Assembly: GCA_022482815.1 (NCBI GenBank)
Contig: JAKVOM010000001.1
Coordinates: forward strand, 1,426,001 to 1,490,000
DNA: 64,000 nt
Source: Acidaminococcus sp.
GTDB lineage: Bacteria; Bacillota; Negativicutes; Acidaminococcales; Acidaminococcaceae
Direction of reading: 5' to 3'
Under the pieces are notes generated by a model. That model was not told the origin of the DNA. It saw only the letters and a program-made list of their open reading frames with translations, and ran no database searches. Numbering within the stretch: position 1 is the stretch's first letter; every line of letters starts with the position of its first letter. Both the position numbers and the translations under genes were made by a program. Below are positions 34,496 to 43,796 of the stretch, one piece after another.

Positions 34496-34527
34496 GAAAA
34501 GGCGGTCCGCGTTGACCGCCTTTTTTC
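34496..34527 (+). terminator. Terminator after the 185-aa exported protein gene
   Basis: AAAAGGCGGTC pairs with GACCGCCTTTTTT, 13 nt after the stop. Confidence 0.9.
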
Positions 34528-34543
34528 ACAGAGAGGGAGATTC

Positions 34544-35452
34544 ATGAACTGGGCGGATTTAGAGAGAACAGGTCATGCCTGCTATAATTGTAAACATTTA
34601 AAAGAACGAAAACGTTATATTGTTTTTCTGGCGCGCTGCCTGCTGCACAGCAGCTCGGTAACGGGGCTGCAAACTTTTTTTGCTTCCGATCCGGTATGGA
34701 AAGATGTCTATGAGGGAATGCCCTGCCTGTTGGAACAGGCAACTCGGGCCTTCTTTTACAAGGGAGCGCAGTGGGACGAGAGAGTCAAACTGGTTAAGGA
34801 TCATCTGACCTTGCTGAGGCAAGTGATGACGGATGATTTTCTGCGGCGGATTTATCACGACCACGAAACGGTGACGCTCTGGCGTGATGAATTCCAGGAA
34901 AAACCGTTGACCATGGAAATACTTTTCCACCCGGGACAGCGCAAGGAAGGCTGCCTTTCCCTGGTACTGCGGTGGGGAGAAATCGATTTTTACCAGATTA
35001 TGTTCTGGCTTTCTCCGGCGCCGGATACAGGGAAACCGTGCATCTTTGTCGGTGCCCTTCAGGGAACAACGCTCGGCAATGATGCCGTGAAGGCAATGAC
35101 AAAGAAATTTTTCGGGTATCGGACAAAGAACCTGATTTTTTACGGACTGCGTACGTTAGCGGACCTCATGGGCTGCGAAAAGATTTATGCCGTGACGAAT
35201 GAAGGTTATTATGCCATGAACCATGTGCGTATGGATCGGAAACTCAAAACGAATTTTGGAGATTTCTGGGCGGAATGCGGCGGAGCGCCGGACAAAGATC
35301 CGCGTTTTTATGTCATTCCGCTGGAAGAACGGCGCCGTGACCTATCTGAGCTGAAACCTTCCAAACGCGCCAACCATCGCCGCCGATATGCGCTCATGGA
35401 TGATATGAGTGCCGCGATGGCAGAAGCCCTGCGCCCCTGGAAAAGAGTGTAA
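34544..35452 (+). CDS. VirK/YbjX (DUF535) family protein
   Basis: A 302-residue cytosolic protein of the DUF535/VirK/YbjX family. Landmarks are LKERKRYIVFLARCLLH, YHDHETVTLWRDEF, GALQGT and KIYAVTNEGYY...RMDRKLKTNFGDFWAECGG. In proteobacteria relatives are tied to envelope homeostasis and polymyxin or peptide resistance; the biochemical activity is unknown. Gene position suggests an isolated unit or read-through from the gene upstream. Confidence 0.85.
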   Translation: MNWADLERTGHACYNCKHLKERKRYIVFLARCLLHSSSVTGLQTFFASDPVWKDVYEGMPCLLEQATRAFFYKGAQWDERVKLVKDHLTLLRQVMTDDFLRRIYHDHETVTLWRDEFQEKPLTMEILFHPGQRKEGCLSLVLRWGEIDFYQIMFWLSPAPDTGKPCIFVGALQGTTLGNDAVKAMTKKFFGYRTKNLIFYGLRTLADLMGCEKIYAVTNEGYYAMNHVRMDRKLKTNFGDFWAECGGAPDKDPRFYVIPLEERRRDLSELKPSKRANHRRRYALMDDMSAAMAEALRPWKRV

Positions 35453-35548
35453 AACCCGGAAAAAGTGCCTGAGAACGGCCGAACACTAGTCACTTGCCGC
35501 TCTTTATGTTAAAATAAATGTTAGACAAATCTGACGGAGGTGTACGTC

Positions 35549-36775
35549 GTGAATAAAAAACTTATCAGTATGTTAATGGCAGCGCTGCTATGCCTGACCT
35601 GTCTGACACCGGCTTTTGCCGAGGAATCGCTGACAGCATCGACAGTAGCAGACAAGCTGGCTGCGACAGAAACTTTTCTGTACGGTCAGGAACAGGCGGG
35701 TTCCCTGATTACCCGTGTTGACAAAGTGGAAAAGGATCTGTACGGACAAAAATCCAGCGGTTCCGTAATGAGCCGCGTAGATCGTGTTTATAACCGTGTG
35801 GAAGGAACTCCGAGCGGAAAGCAGCTTTCGATAGCAGCTCAGATGAATGCGATTGAATGGCAGTTCTCCGACCGGATGTCTACGGATGGTGCCAAAGACA
35901 GAATCGGTGCTCTGGAAAACCAGATTTTCGGATCCCAGTACACGAATGATACGATTCTTTCCCGTCTGAACCGCCTGAACAAAGCTGCCTTCCCATCCGG
36001 AAGCCTGACTCGTCAGGCTGTGACGCTGCCGAAAGATTCCCTGATCAAGATTAAGTTCATGGAAGATCTCAGCAGTAAGCAAAATGTAGCCGGCGATAAG
36101 GTTGACATCGCTGTGGATGACAACGTGTATGTCGGTGAAGCCCTGGTGCTTCCGAAAGGCGCCAAGGGCACGGCGACGATTGCTAAAGTCGTACAGCCGA
36201 GAATCTTCGGACGTGATGCCCGCATCGATATCAACTTTACGGATGTGACGGGTGTCAGCGGCGAGAAGATTCCTGTCACGATGGGTGAACTGGCTAAACA
36301 GCAGGCCAAGACGGCTGCCGGTGCAGCCGGTGCCTCTATCGGCGGCATGATTCTCTTCGGGCCTGTCGGCGTAGTCGGCGGTGCTTTTGTGAAAGGCTCT
36401 TCCGTAACGATTCCGGCCGGCAGCAATACGTACGTGCAGGTGCAGGAAGATACGCCGGTACAGGGCATTATCCTGGCAGGCGTTCCGCAAAGCGGCCAGC
36501 AGGCTGTCAGCGCTTCCGAAGAAGAGCTGAAGAAGATTAACACGGTAGAAAAACCGGATGAAGTTGAAACCGATACCAATACCGATGAAACTGCCGTCAA
36601 GGAAGATACCACCAAGACGGACCGTGCGGATGACGAAACGGAAGCTACCCTTGCTGCGGATGAAAAGAAGCAGGAAGAAGCCAGTAAGAAAGAAACCAGC
36701 AAATCCGACAGTAATACGGATACATCCGAGGACGATGAAGATATGGACATCGACCTGGATCTGGCAGAAGAATAA
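35549..36775 (+). CDS. Exported protein with glycine-zipper segment, unknown function
   Basis: A protein of about 408 residues with a signal peptide (cleavage near TPAFAEE). The N-terminal third holds short repeats of the type LYGQ..SGS.(I/M)(T/S)RVD(K/R)V (about residues 40-80). A beta-rich domain follows (LPKDSLIKIKFMEDLSSKQNV, VLPKGAKGTATIAKV), then a Gly/Ala segment (AGAAGASIGGMILFGPVGVVG, about 255-275) that could insert in a membrane. The tail of about 90 residues is very acidic and Thr/Lys-rich. The GTG at 35549, with GGAGG 8 nt upstream, is preferred over the GTG at 35540. No assigned family. Confidence 0.72.
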   Translation: MNKKLISMLMAALLCLTCLTPAFAEESLTASTVADKLAATETFLYGQEQAGSLITRVDKVEKDLYGQKSSGSVMSRVDRVYNRVEGTPSGKQLSIAAQMNAIEWQFSDRMSTDGAKDRIGALENQIFGSQYTNDTILSRLNRLNKAAFPSGSLTRQAVTLPKDSLIKIKFMEDLSSKQNVAGDKVDIAVDDNVYVGEALVLPKGAKGTATIAKVVQPRIFGRDARIDINFTDVTGVSGEKIPVTMGELAKQQAKTAAGAAGASIGGMILFGPVGVVGGAFVKGSSVTIPAGSNTYVQVQEDTPVQGIILAGVPQSGQQAVSASEEELKKINTVEKPDEVETDTNTDETAVKEDTTKTDRADDETEATLAADEKKQEEASKKETSKSDSNTDTSEDDEDMDIDLDLAEE

Positions 36776-36779
36776 AATT

Positions 36780-36817
36780 CAAAAATCGGGGCTGCTGCGG
36801 CAGCCCCGATTTTTTTG
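36780..36817 (+). terminator. Terminator after the glycine-zipper protein gene
   Basis: AATCGGGGCTGC pairs with GCAGCCCCGATT, loop TGCG, T7. Confidence 0.93.
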
Positions 36818-36827
36818 TATCAGAAAA

Positions 36828-37398
36828 ACGCCGGTCGCGGATTGCCCGTGGAAACATTCTACCATCCACCGCAAGCGGTTCCCCTTCCTTCGACGCCGCG
36901 TAGCGGCGTGAAAGAAGGTCTTTTGGTAGCAGCTTTTCGGTATATTTAAATAATAAAAAAGCAAAAGAAAAATTGTTGCACCTGCCCTCTTGTTTTCCCT
37001 AGTTAAGCCAAACCGTAAGGTTTGGAATTCCTCTACAACCTCCGTCCAGTGGAAGGAGGGAGCCCGCTTTGCGGGGGAGGAAAGTAAGTTATGGCGGGAC
37101 CGCTTGCGGTGGGTATTCAGTCGGACAACAAGAATTGGTGCGATAGAAACGCTGTAAAATCCAAACCAACACCCAATCGGGGCAGTAGTGACCCTCTTCG
37201 ACGTCGCTACGCGACATTGAAGAGGGGGGACCGCAGGAAGGCCTGATGGCATCAGGCCTTCCGAAAAGCGGTGGGTGATGTCCCTTTCTGCCGAAGGCTG
37301 ATTACTTACTACCCGTTTCTTTCTTCCTCAAGAATCCGCTATGAAAAATACCCACACTAGTGTACTAACCACTTGCCATCTAACCACTAGCCACTTTT
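36828..37398 (+). repeat. Intergenic mosaic repeat, mixed orientation
   Basis: A partial GGTCGC block (36828-36858), a reverse palindrome module (36862-36921), a forward palindrome module with AAACCGTAAGGTTT (36981-37220), a GGAAGGCCTGATG/CATCAGGCCTTCC hairpin (about 37227-37262) inserted inside the CCGC...GCGG palindrome, and an ACTANCC array (37364-37398). No gene. Confidence 0.75.
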
Positions 37399-37524
37399 TC
37401 TTTTCACCAAAAGCCAAAGCCTAAAGGCACTTTTTATTTTTCATCTAAAGCAATACAGTTTATAATTTAAAAGACATAATGTCCGTTTTCCGGGGGTGCT
37501 GATTTTTCACCATCCCCATTATTG

Positions 37525-37543
37525 TGGTATAATTACCATGGTA
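37525..37543 (+). promoter_or_regulatory. lptD promoter with TACCATGGTA dyad
   Basis: TGGTATAAT (37525-37533) is followed directly by the perfect 10-bp palindrome TACCATGGTA (37534-37543) at the expected transcription start. The dyad may be an operator for an unknown regulator. Confidence 0.5.
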
Positions 37544-37604
37544 TATTCTTTATTGCATTATATTCAGCCCGACAGGGTGAGCCAACGAGTGGAGGAACTC
37601 ATCG

Positions 37605-39209
37605 ATGAACAATAAAGTGCTTACATTAGGCACCATGCTGGTTCTGCTTCTGCCTGCGACGGCGTGGGCGGAAAAAACATATGAAGGCGGTCCTCTTTTT
37701 ACGAAAAATGGGCCTGTATATGTGCCTCAGACTTTGGAAGATGTGGCTCGTAACGCACGCCGTGCGGAAAGCGTCAAACGGCTTCAGGATGAGCCGGACG
37801 CCGAGACAGAAAAAATTATCATTGCCCAGGGTGAAACAGCCCAGCAAAAGAGAGAACGGGAAGCCCGGGGAGAAGAAAGCCCGGCCGGCGCCATTTCATC
37901 ACTGCCGATTACCATTTACGGTGATCACGTAATCTACGATTCCGAAACGGGGGATTTCACGGCAACGGGCAATGTCCGCATGTATCAGGGCGACCAGAAG
38001 CTCTATACGACGGAAGCACGCGGCAACGCCATTACGGGAGATACGTATCTGCTCGAAGGCGGCCGTATGATCGATCCGCCGAGCACGACGGATGCCAAAT
38101 GGGGCTACTATAACTTCAAGACAAAGACCGGTACGGTCAAGAATATGAAGGGCACCAGCGGGACGGAAATCTATCACGCAGACAGCGCTACGATTTATCC
38201 GGACCGGACGGAACTCGACGAAGGCGGCCAGGTGACGCGCTGCCCGGCTGTCAAGCATCCGCCTTGTGCCGAAGTGCGGGCCAATAAGGTCGTGATTTAT
38301 CCTAACGATAAAATCATCGCTTACGACGTTAAGGTGTACCTCAGAGGAAAGCACATTTATTCCCGTGACCGCTGGATCAATGATCTGACGGCGCAGGATT
38401 CGGGCGAGAGCATGGTTCCTCATATCGGTTATGATGATGATCAGGGCTGGAAGTTCCGCTTCAACCTGGCCTATCCTCTCAGCGATTCGAATACGGTGCG
38501 TGCCGACATCAAGTATTATTCGAAGGTTGGCTGGCGCCCTATGGTCTCGGATACGCAGGACTTTAAGAACTTCTATCTGCGCCTCAGTGAAGGCTATGAT
38601 GAAGATGATGATAACAACTGGATCCGCAAAGAGCATGATATCAAGCTTGTCTATAAAGACCATTATTTCAGCGATTATATTCCAATTTCCTATTCCGCTT
38701 ACGCCAGCAACGGTTACTGGAAGGAAGATTCAAGAAGAAGCTGGCACACGGAATATGCCGCGTTCCTGAAGCACGATCCAATCCATCTGACGCATGGTGA
38801 CAGACCGGTTAATTTGAATCTTCGTATGGGCCATAAGTGGATTGATGAAAATGCGCGCGATAAGAGGCAGAGAACGTGGGTTTATTCTGCTGTAGCAAAC
38901 CGTGATATGGGAGCAGGCTTCTATACCTGGCTCGGATATTACTGGGAGAAGCGGCGCGCTTCTATCTTCGATTACGGCGCTCCTGATATGGACCGTGAAG
39001 TTCAGTGGGGCATTGTCAAGAATTTTGGCAGCCGGGATCATCTTACCTTTATTACGCGGTATGATGAAGCGCAGCACAATATCTATGAATATATCTGGCG
39101 TTGGGACCACGATTTCTGCTGCTTCCGTCTGGGATTTGAATACCGCGATAAGCGCTATGACGGCGGCGACGATGAATGGAGTGTGAACTATGACCTCTTC
39201 CGTTGGTAA
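37605..39209 (+). CDS. lptD: LptD-like LPS assembly outer-membrane protein (short form)
   Basis: A 534-residue exported protein: a signal peptide ending near AWAEK, a charged spacer, an OstA/LptA-type jellyroll (about residues 105-235; ITIYGDHVIYDSETGDFTATG), and a barrel-like C-terminal region rich in alternating aromatics (for example FYTWLGYYWEKRRASIFDYG) ending in DLFRW. Cys212-region CPAVKHPPCAEVRA matches the conserved junction of LptD. E. coli LptD has 784 residues; this short form implies a reduced barrel. It heads the heptose operon, which supports a role in LPS placement. Confidence 0.85.
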   Translation: MNNKVLTLGTMLVLLLPATAWAEKTYEGGPLFTKNGPVYVPQTLEDVARNARRAESVKRLQDEPDAETEKIIIAQGETAQQKREREARGEESPAGAISSLPITIYGDHVIYDSETGDFTATGNVRMYQGDQKLYTTEARGNAITGDTYLLEGGRMIDPPSTTDAKWGYYNFKTKTGTVKNMKGTSGTEIYHADSATIYPDRTELDEGGQVTRCPAVKHPPCAEVRANKVVIYPNDKIIAYDVKVYLRGKHIYSRDRWINDLTAQDSGESMVPHIGYDDDQGWKFRFNLAYPLSDSNTVRADIKYYSKVGWRPMVSDTQDFKNFYLRLSEGYDEDDDNNWIRKEHDIKLVYKDHYFSDYIPISYSAYASNGYWKEDSRRSWHTEYAAFLKHDPIHLTHGDRPVNLNLRMGHKWIDENARDKRQRTWVYSAVANRDMGAGFYTWLGYYWEKRRASIFDYGAPDMDREVQWGIVKNFGSRDHLTFITRYDEAQHNIYEYIWRWDHDFCCFRLGFEYRDKRYDGGDDEWSVNYDLFRW

Positions 39210-39774
39210 TGTACAGGAAGTAATCAATGCTCGTTTTTTGGAACATGAAAAATTGATTCACCGTGTCATGGGCAGCAAGAGACTGATGAAGAATCTCGAG
39301 GATGCGGCAGGTCTGATGAAGATGACGCTTGCTTCGGGACGCAAGATTATGTTTTGCGGCAACGGTGGCTCAGCTGCCGACGCCCAGCACTGGGCTGCTG
39401 AAATTGTCGGCCGTTTTAAGAAGGAACGGGAAGGCATGGCAGGACTTGCTCTGACCACGGATACGTCGATTCTGACGGCCGTTGGCAACGATTACGGGTT
39501 TGACCGCATTTTTGCCCGTCAGGTGGAAGGCCTGGGACAGGAAGGCGACCTGCTGCTTGCTATTTCGACATCCGGCAACAGTGCCAATGTAATTCAGGCT
39601 ATCGAAGCTGCTCGTAAAAAGGGCATCCGTGTCATCGGTTTTACGGCTCGTACGGGCGGTAAGATGGCAGAAATGTGCGATATCCTGCTTAACATACCGG
39701 AAGATAATACAGCACGGGTGCAGGAAATTCATGAACTCATGGGTCATATCCTTTGTGAATTGGTGGAAGCGTAA
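39190..39774 (+). CDS. gmhA: GmhA, sedoheptulose 7-phosphate isomerase
   Basis: The first step of ADP-heptose synthesis. A 194-residue SIS-domain enzyme: MFCGNGGSAADAQHWAAEIVGRF, ALTTDTSILTAVGNDYGF, AISTSGNSANV and the C-terminal VQEIHELMGHILCELVE with metal-binding His and Glu. The start at 39190 lies within the last codons of lptD (20-nt overlap), and the stop overlaps hldE by one base. Confidence 0.95.
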   Translation: MTSSVGNVQEVINARFLEHEKLIHRVMGSKRLMKNLEDAAGLMKMTLASGRKIMFCGNGGSAADAQHWAAEIVGRFKKEREGMAGLALTTDTSILTAVGNDYGFDRIFARQVEGLGQEGDLLLAISTSGNSANVIQAIEAARKKGIRVIGFTARTGGKMAEMCDILLNIPEDNTARVQEIHELMGHILCELVEA

Positions 39775-41252
39775 TGAGCAACGATCAAGTAATTGAATTT
39801 TTGACAGATAAGTTATCGAAGATGCGTATTGCCGTTATCGGCGATATTATGCTGGATCAATACTATTATGGGGAAGTCAAACGGATTTCCCCGGAAGCAC
39901 CGGTGCCGGTCAACCGGGTCCGCCGCATGACGAGCGTACTCGGCGGGGCGGGCAACGTGGCTGCTAACCTTGCAGGACTCGGTGCCCATGTCTATGCCTG
40001 CGGCGTGACGGGGCACGATGCTCACCGCACGATTCTTGAGACGAAACTGCAGGCTGCAGGAATTGATTTTTCGGGTCTTTATCCTTCACCGGACCGCAGC
40101 ACGATTACTAAATTGCGCGTTATCGGTTCCCGGCAGCAGATGCTGCGCCTTGATTTTGAGGAGCCGGGGGATTTGTCGGCGGAGGAGGAGAGAACCCTCC
40201 TTAAATGGTATGAAAAGCGGCTTGCTGAAGGCCTTGACGGGATTGTGCTGTCAGACTATGCCAAAGGCGTCTGCTCAGATCATTTCTGTCAGGAAGTGAT
40301 CCGGCTGGCTCACGGGGCTGACGTGCCCGTGCTGGTTGATCCGAAAGGCTCCAACTGGAACAAGTACCGCGGCTGTGACTTTATCACACCGAATGTCAAG
40401 GAAATGTGCGAGGAGGCAGGCGTCCAGGTTCCTAACGAAACAGAACCGCTGGTAAGGCTGGCACGCCGTGCTCATGACGAATTTGATATTGCCAATGTCG
40501 TGGTGACGCGCTCCGAAAAGGGCGTGACGCTGGTCAACGACCACGAAGTGATTACAGAAGCGGCTACGGCGCAGGAAGTCTTTGATGTGTCCGGTGCCGG
40601 CGATACGGTCGCTTCCGTGCTGCTTGCTGCGGCAGCAGGCCATTTGCCGCTTGCCGATGCACTGGAACTTTCTAACAAGGCAGCAGGAATTGTCGTATCC
40701 AAAGTCGGTACATATGCGGTGCACCGCGATGAACTGCTCAAGGAAGTACTGTCCGATCACGAACGGGCCGGGCATGAATATGAACCGATGAGCTGGGAAG
40801 AAGCCCAGCGCCTGGTTAAAACGTGGCAGGTGGCAGGAGAAACGGTCGTCTTTACGAATGGCTGCTTTGACATCCTCCATACGGGACATATTTCCTATCT
40901 GGAAGAAGCAGCCCGCCTGGGAGATCATTTGATTGTTGGTGTCAATACGGATGCGTCCGTCAAGCGCCTCAAGGGGGAGACTCGTCCGCTTAACGGGGAA
41001 GTCGACCGGGCAAGAATCCTGTCCGCACTGCGCTGCGTGGATGGTGTCGTACTCTTCGGGGAAGATACGCCGACCGAACTTGTGCGTACGCTGCGTCCTG
41101 ACCTCATCGTCAAGGGCGGCGATTACAAGCCGGAAGAAGTGGCCGGCCGTGAATATGCCGGAGGCGTGCAGATTCTCCCGTTCAAGGATGGGTATTCCAC
41201 GACGGGACTGATTCAAAAAATTGTGAACCTGGTGAAGGAGGGCAAATTATGA
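39774..41252 (+). CDS. hldE: HldE, bifunctional heptose 7-phosphate kinase / heptose 1-phosphate adenylyltransferase
   Basis: A 492-residue two-domain enzyme. Residues 1 to about 330 form a ribokinase-like kinase (IAVIGDIMLDQYYYGEV, VLGGAGNVAANLAGLG, catalytic DVSGAGDTV); residues about 355-492 form the nucleotidyltransferase (VFTNGCFDILHTGH, VGVNTDASVKRLKG, VKGGDYKPEEV). This order and length match E. coli HldE. It is coupled to gmhA (TAATG) and overlaps hldD by 4 nt. Confidence 0.96.
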   Translation: MSNDQVIEFLTDKLSKMRIAVIGDIMLDQYYYGEVKRISPEAPVPVNRVRRMTSVLGGAGNVAANLAGLGAHVYACGVTGHDAHRTILETKLQAAGIDFSGLYPSPDRSTITKLRVIGSRQQMLRLDFEEPGDLSAEEERTLLKWYEKRLAEGLDGIVLSDYAKGVCSDHFCQEVIRLAHGADVPVLVDPKGSNWNKYRGCDFITPNVKEMCEEAGVQVPNETEPLVRLARRAHDEFDIANVVVTRSEKGVTLVNDHEVITEAATAQEVFDVSGAGDTVASVLLAAAAGHLPLADALELSNKAAGIVVSKVGTYAVHRDELLKEVLSDHERAGHEYEPMSWEEAQRLVKTWQVAGETVVFTNGCFDILHTGHISYLEEAARLGDHLIVGVNTDASVKRLKGETRPLNGEVDRARILSALRCVDGVVLFGEDTPTELVRTLRPDLIVKGGDYKPEEVAGREYAGGVQILPFKDGYSTTGLIQKIVNLVKEGKL

Positions 41253-42214
41253 TCATTGTAACCGGTGGTGCCGGGTTTATCGGCAGCAATATCGTCAAGG
41301 GACTGAATGACCGCGGCCGCGACGATATCCTTGTTGTAGATAACCTCACCAACATGGTGAAATTCAAGAATATCCAGGGCCTCAAGGTCATGGATTATCT
41401 GGATAAAGGCGATTTTCTGAATCGTATCAGAGAAGGTAAGTTCAATCACGAAAAGATTGACATCATCTTCCATGAAGGTGCCTGCTCCGATACGATGGAA
41501 TATAACGGCAAATACATGATGGACAATAACTTCGAATATACGAAGACGCTGTTCCATTTTGCGGTTGACCGCAAGATCCAGTTCCTTTATGCTTCCTCTG
41601 CCTCGACCTATGGCAGCGGCAAGCATGGATTCCGTGAAGAACCGGCCTGCGAAGAAGCACTCAATGTCTACGCTTTTTCCAAACTGTTCTTTGATAATTA
41701 TGTCCGCCGCTATATGGATTCCCTCGAGAGCCAGGTAGCCGGGTTCCGTTACTTCAACGTCTTTGGACCGCAGGAGAACCACAAAGGTAAGATGGCTTCC
41801 ATGGTCCGGCAGATGTTCCTGCAGTGGCAGAAGGACAAGCAGGTCAAGCTCTTTGAAGGCTATGACGGCTATGGCCCGGGCGAACAGACCCGTGACTTTG
41901 TCTATGTCAAGGACGTCGTCAAGGTGCTTTTCTACTTCATGGATCATCCGGAATTAAAGGGTATCTATAACTGCGGTACGGGCCACGCCCATACGTTTAA
42001 CGATATGGCGAAAGCCGTATTGGAATTCTTCGGCAGCGGGGAGCTCGTCTATGTGCCGTTCCCGGAAGTGCTGAAGGGTAAGTATCAGAGCTATACCCAG
42101 GCCGATACGACGAAACTGCTTGCGGCCGGCTATGACGGTGGCTTTACGGACTTTGCCCAGGCAGTGAAGGAATATTGCCAGGTGCTGAAGGATTCTGACG
42201 GTTATTATAAATAA
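41249..42214 (+). CDS. hldD: HldD, ADP-glycero-manno-heptose 6-epimerase
   Basis: A 321-residue SDR epimerase that makes ADP-L-glycero-D-manno-heptose, the donor for core heptosyltransferases. Visible motifs are the NAD-binding GGAGFIGSN, HEGACSDT, the SSASTYG serine region, VYAFSKLFFDNYVRRY with the catalytic Tyr and Lys, and RYFNVFGPQENHKGKMAS. It uses the ATGA overlap with hldE. Confidence 0.95.
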   Translation: MIIVTGGAGFIGSNIVKGLNDRGRDDILVVDNLTNMVKFKNIQGLKVMDYLDKGDFLNRIREGKFNHEKIDIIFHEGACSDTMEYNGKYMMDNNFEYTKTLFHFAVDRKIQFLYASSASTYGSGKHGFREEPACEEALNVYAFSKLFFDNYVRRYMDSLESQVAGFRYFNVFGPQENHKGKMASMVRQMFLQWQKDKQVKLFEGYDGYGPGEQTRDFVYVKDVVKVLFYFMDHPELKGIYNCGTGHAHTFNDMAKAVLEFFGSGELVYVPFPEVLKGKYQSYTQADTTKLLAAGYDGGFTDFAQAVKEYCQVLKDSDGYYK

Positions 42215-42226
42215 GGAGACGCTGCT

Positions 42227-42754
42227 GTGAGTCAACGTGCAGTATTTTTAGATCGGGACGGTGTCCTGGATATTGATACAGGCTACATCAGTAAACCGGA
42301 AGAAATACGGTGGGTCGACGGCGCGCGGGAGGCTGTAGCCCTGCTGAAAGAGCAGGGCTTTCTCGTTTTTGTCACCACTAACCAGAGCGGTATTGCCCGC
42401 GGCTATTTTACGGTGAAAGATATGCAGGCACTGCATGCCTGGATGGAGAAGGAAATCGAGAAAAAGGGCGGCCGCATTGACCGTTTTTACTATTGCCCGC
42501 ACCATCCGACCAAGGGAATCATTCCCGAACTGACCCATCCGTGTAACTGCAGGAAACCTCGTCCGGGGATGATTCTGCAGGCATTTAAGGACTATGATAT
42601 TGATAAGAAGGGTTCTTTCATGATCGGGGACCGGATGTCCGATGTGGATGCAGGACTTAATGCCGGTATTCCGGGATATCTTTTTTCGGAAACGAATCTA
42701 TTAACGTTTGTAAAACGAGTTTTGGCAAGGCAGGCGAAGGGCTGTGGAGTATAA
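42227..42754 (+). CDS. gmhB: GmhB, heptose 1,7-bisphosphate 7-phosphatase
   Basis: A 175-residue HAD phosphatase that acts between the two HldE activities. It has FLDRDGVLDIDTGYI, TTNQSGIARGYF, a zinc-binding loop (CPHHP and HPCNCRKPRPGM) and MIGDRMSDVDAGLNAG. It starts with GTG at 42227, 9 nt after AAGGAG, and overlaps the next gene by 11 nt. Confidence 0.95.
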   Translation: MSQRAVFLDRDGVLDIDTGYISKPEEIRWVDGAREAVALLKEQGFLVFVTTNQSGIARGYFTVKDMQALHAWMEKEIEKKGGRIDRFYYCPHHPTKGIIPELTHPCNCRKPRPGMILQAFKDYDIDKKGSFMIGDRMSDVDAGLNAGIPGYLFSETNLLTFVKRVLARQAKGCGV

Positions 42755-43796
42755 AAATATTCTGATTATCAAAATGAGCTCCCTGGGGGACGTCATTCAT
42801 GCCCTGCCGTTTGCGGGGGCGCTGCGGGAACGGTTTCCGCACAGCCGGATTACGTGGCTGGTGCATCCGCAGTTTGGTGCTTTTGTACCGGATCCGCCTG
42901 TCGTGGATGAAGTCTTGTATTTTGACAAGAAAGCTTATCTCAAGATGAACTGGAAGGATAAGCTGAGGAAACTTCGGGAAATGAAGCATCTGCTGCACTC
43001 CTGTCATTTTGATCTTGTCATTGATCTGCAGGGACTTTTTAAGAGTGCAGTCATGGCGTATCTGACGGGTTGCCCCAATCGCATCGGATACGGTGAAATG
43101 CGGGAAGGCAGCGGCCTGATTTCGAAGGCGATTGTCGGCCCTCATATTCATGACCATGTGATTGAGCGTTATCTGGATGTGGCACGCTATCTGGGAGCTA
43201 AGGTGGATAAAATCAGTTATCCTATGCCGGCTCTGAAGGAACAATGCGAATCCATCAAGCAGCGGTTAATCGAGGCCGGCATGCCGGACAAGAACCCGCT
43301 GCCATACGTTGTGATGGCGCCGGGAGCCCGCTGGGAGACAAAGCAGTGGCCGGTAGAGCACTATGCCGAACTGGCACTGAAATTTGCCAAAGATGACTGG
43401 TACGTCGTACTTGCCGGAGGACCGGACGACTGTAAAAAAGGTGAGCGTATCTGGGAACTGACCGGGTACAATCCTCACATCATTGATTTTATCGGTCACA
43501 CAAATCTCCGGGAACTCGGTGCACTCATTAAAATGTGCCGATTCTACGTGAGCGGCGATACAGGCCCGCTTCATATTGCGGCAGCCTACGGAAAGAACCT
43601 GATTGCGATTTACGGACCGACGAGGCCAGATCGTACCGGTCCTTACGGAGATCTGGGTGCTGTGATTCTGACGAGTCCCGAGTCGTGTGCCGGCTGTCTT
43701 AAAAAACATTGTGATCACTGGACGTGTATGGGGCATGTAACCCCCGACGACGTTTACCGAATCTTTCAGGAAAAGGAGGCCGAATCGCATGATTGA
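42744..43796 (+). CDS. LPS core heptosyltransferase (GT9, WaaC/WaaF type), first of two
   Basis: A 350-residue GT9 glycosyltransferase: ILIIKMSSLGDVIHALPFAGALR at the N-terminus, DLQGLFKSAVMAYLTG, the donor-site MAPGARWETKQWPVEHYAEL and SGDTGPLHIAAAYGKNLIAIYGPT. The MSSLGD motif and the substrate logic of the operon suggest heptosyltransferase I (WaaC), but WaaC versus WaaF cannot be settled by eye. It starts with GTG at 42744. Confidence 0.88.
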   Translation: MEYKNILIIKMSSLGDVIHALPFAGALRERFPHSRITWLVHPQFGAFVPDPPVVDEVLYFDKKAYLKMNWKDKLRKLREMKHLLHSCHFDLVIDLQGLFKSAVMAYLTGCPNRIGYGEMREGSGLISKAIVGPHIHDHVIERYLDVARYLGAKVDKISYPMPALKEQCESIKQRLIEAGMPDKNPLPYVVMAPGARWETKQWPVEHYAELALKFAKDDWYVVLAGGPDDCKKGERIWELTGYNPHIIDFIGHTNLRELGALIKMCRFYVSGDTGPLHIAAAYGKNLIAIYGPTRPDRTGPYGDLGAVILTSPESCAGCLKKHCDHWTCMGHVTPDDVYRIFQEKEAESHD

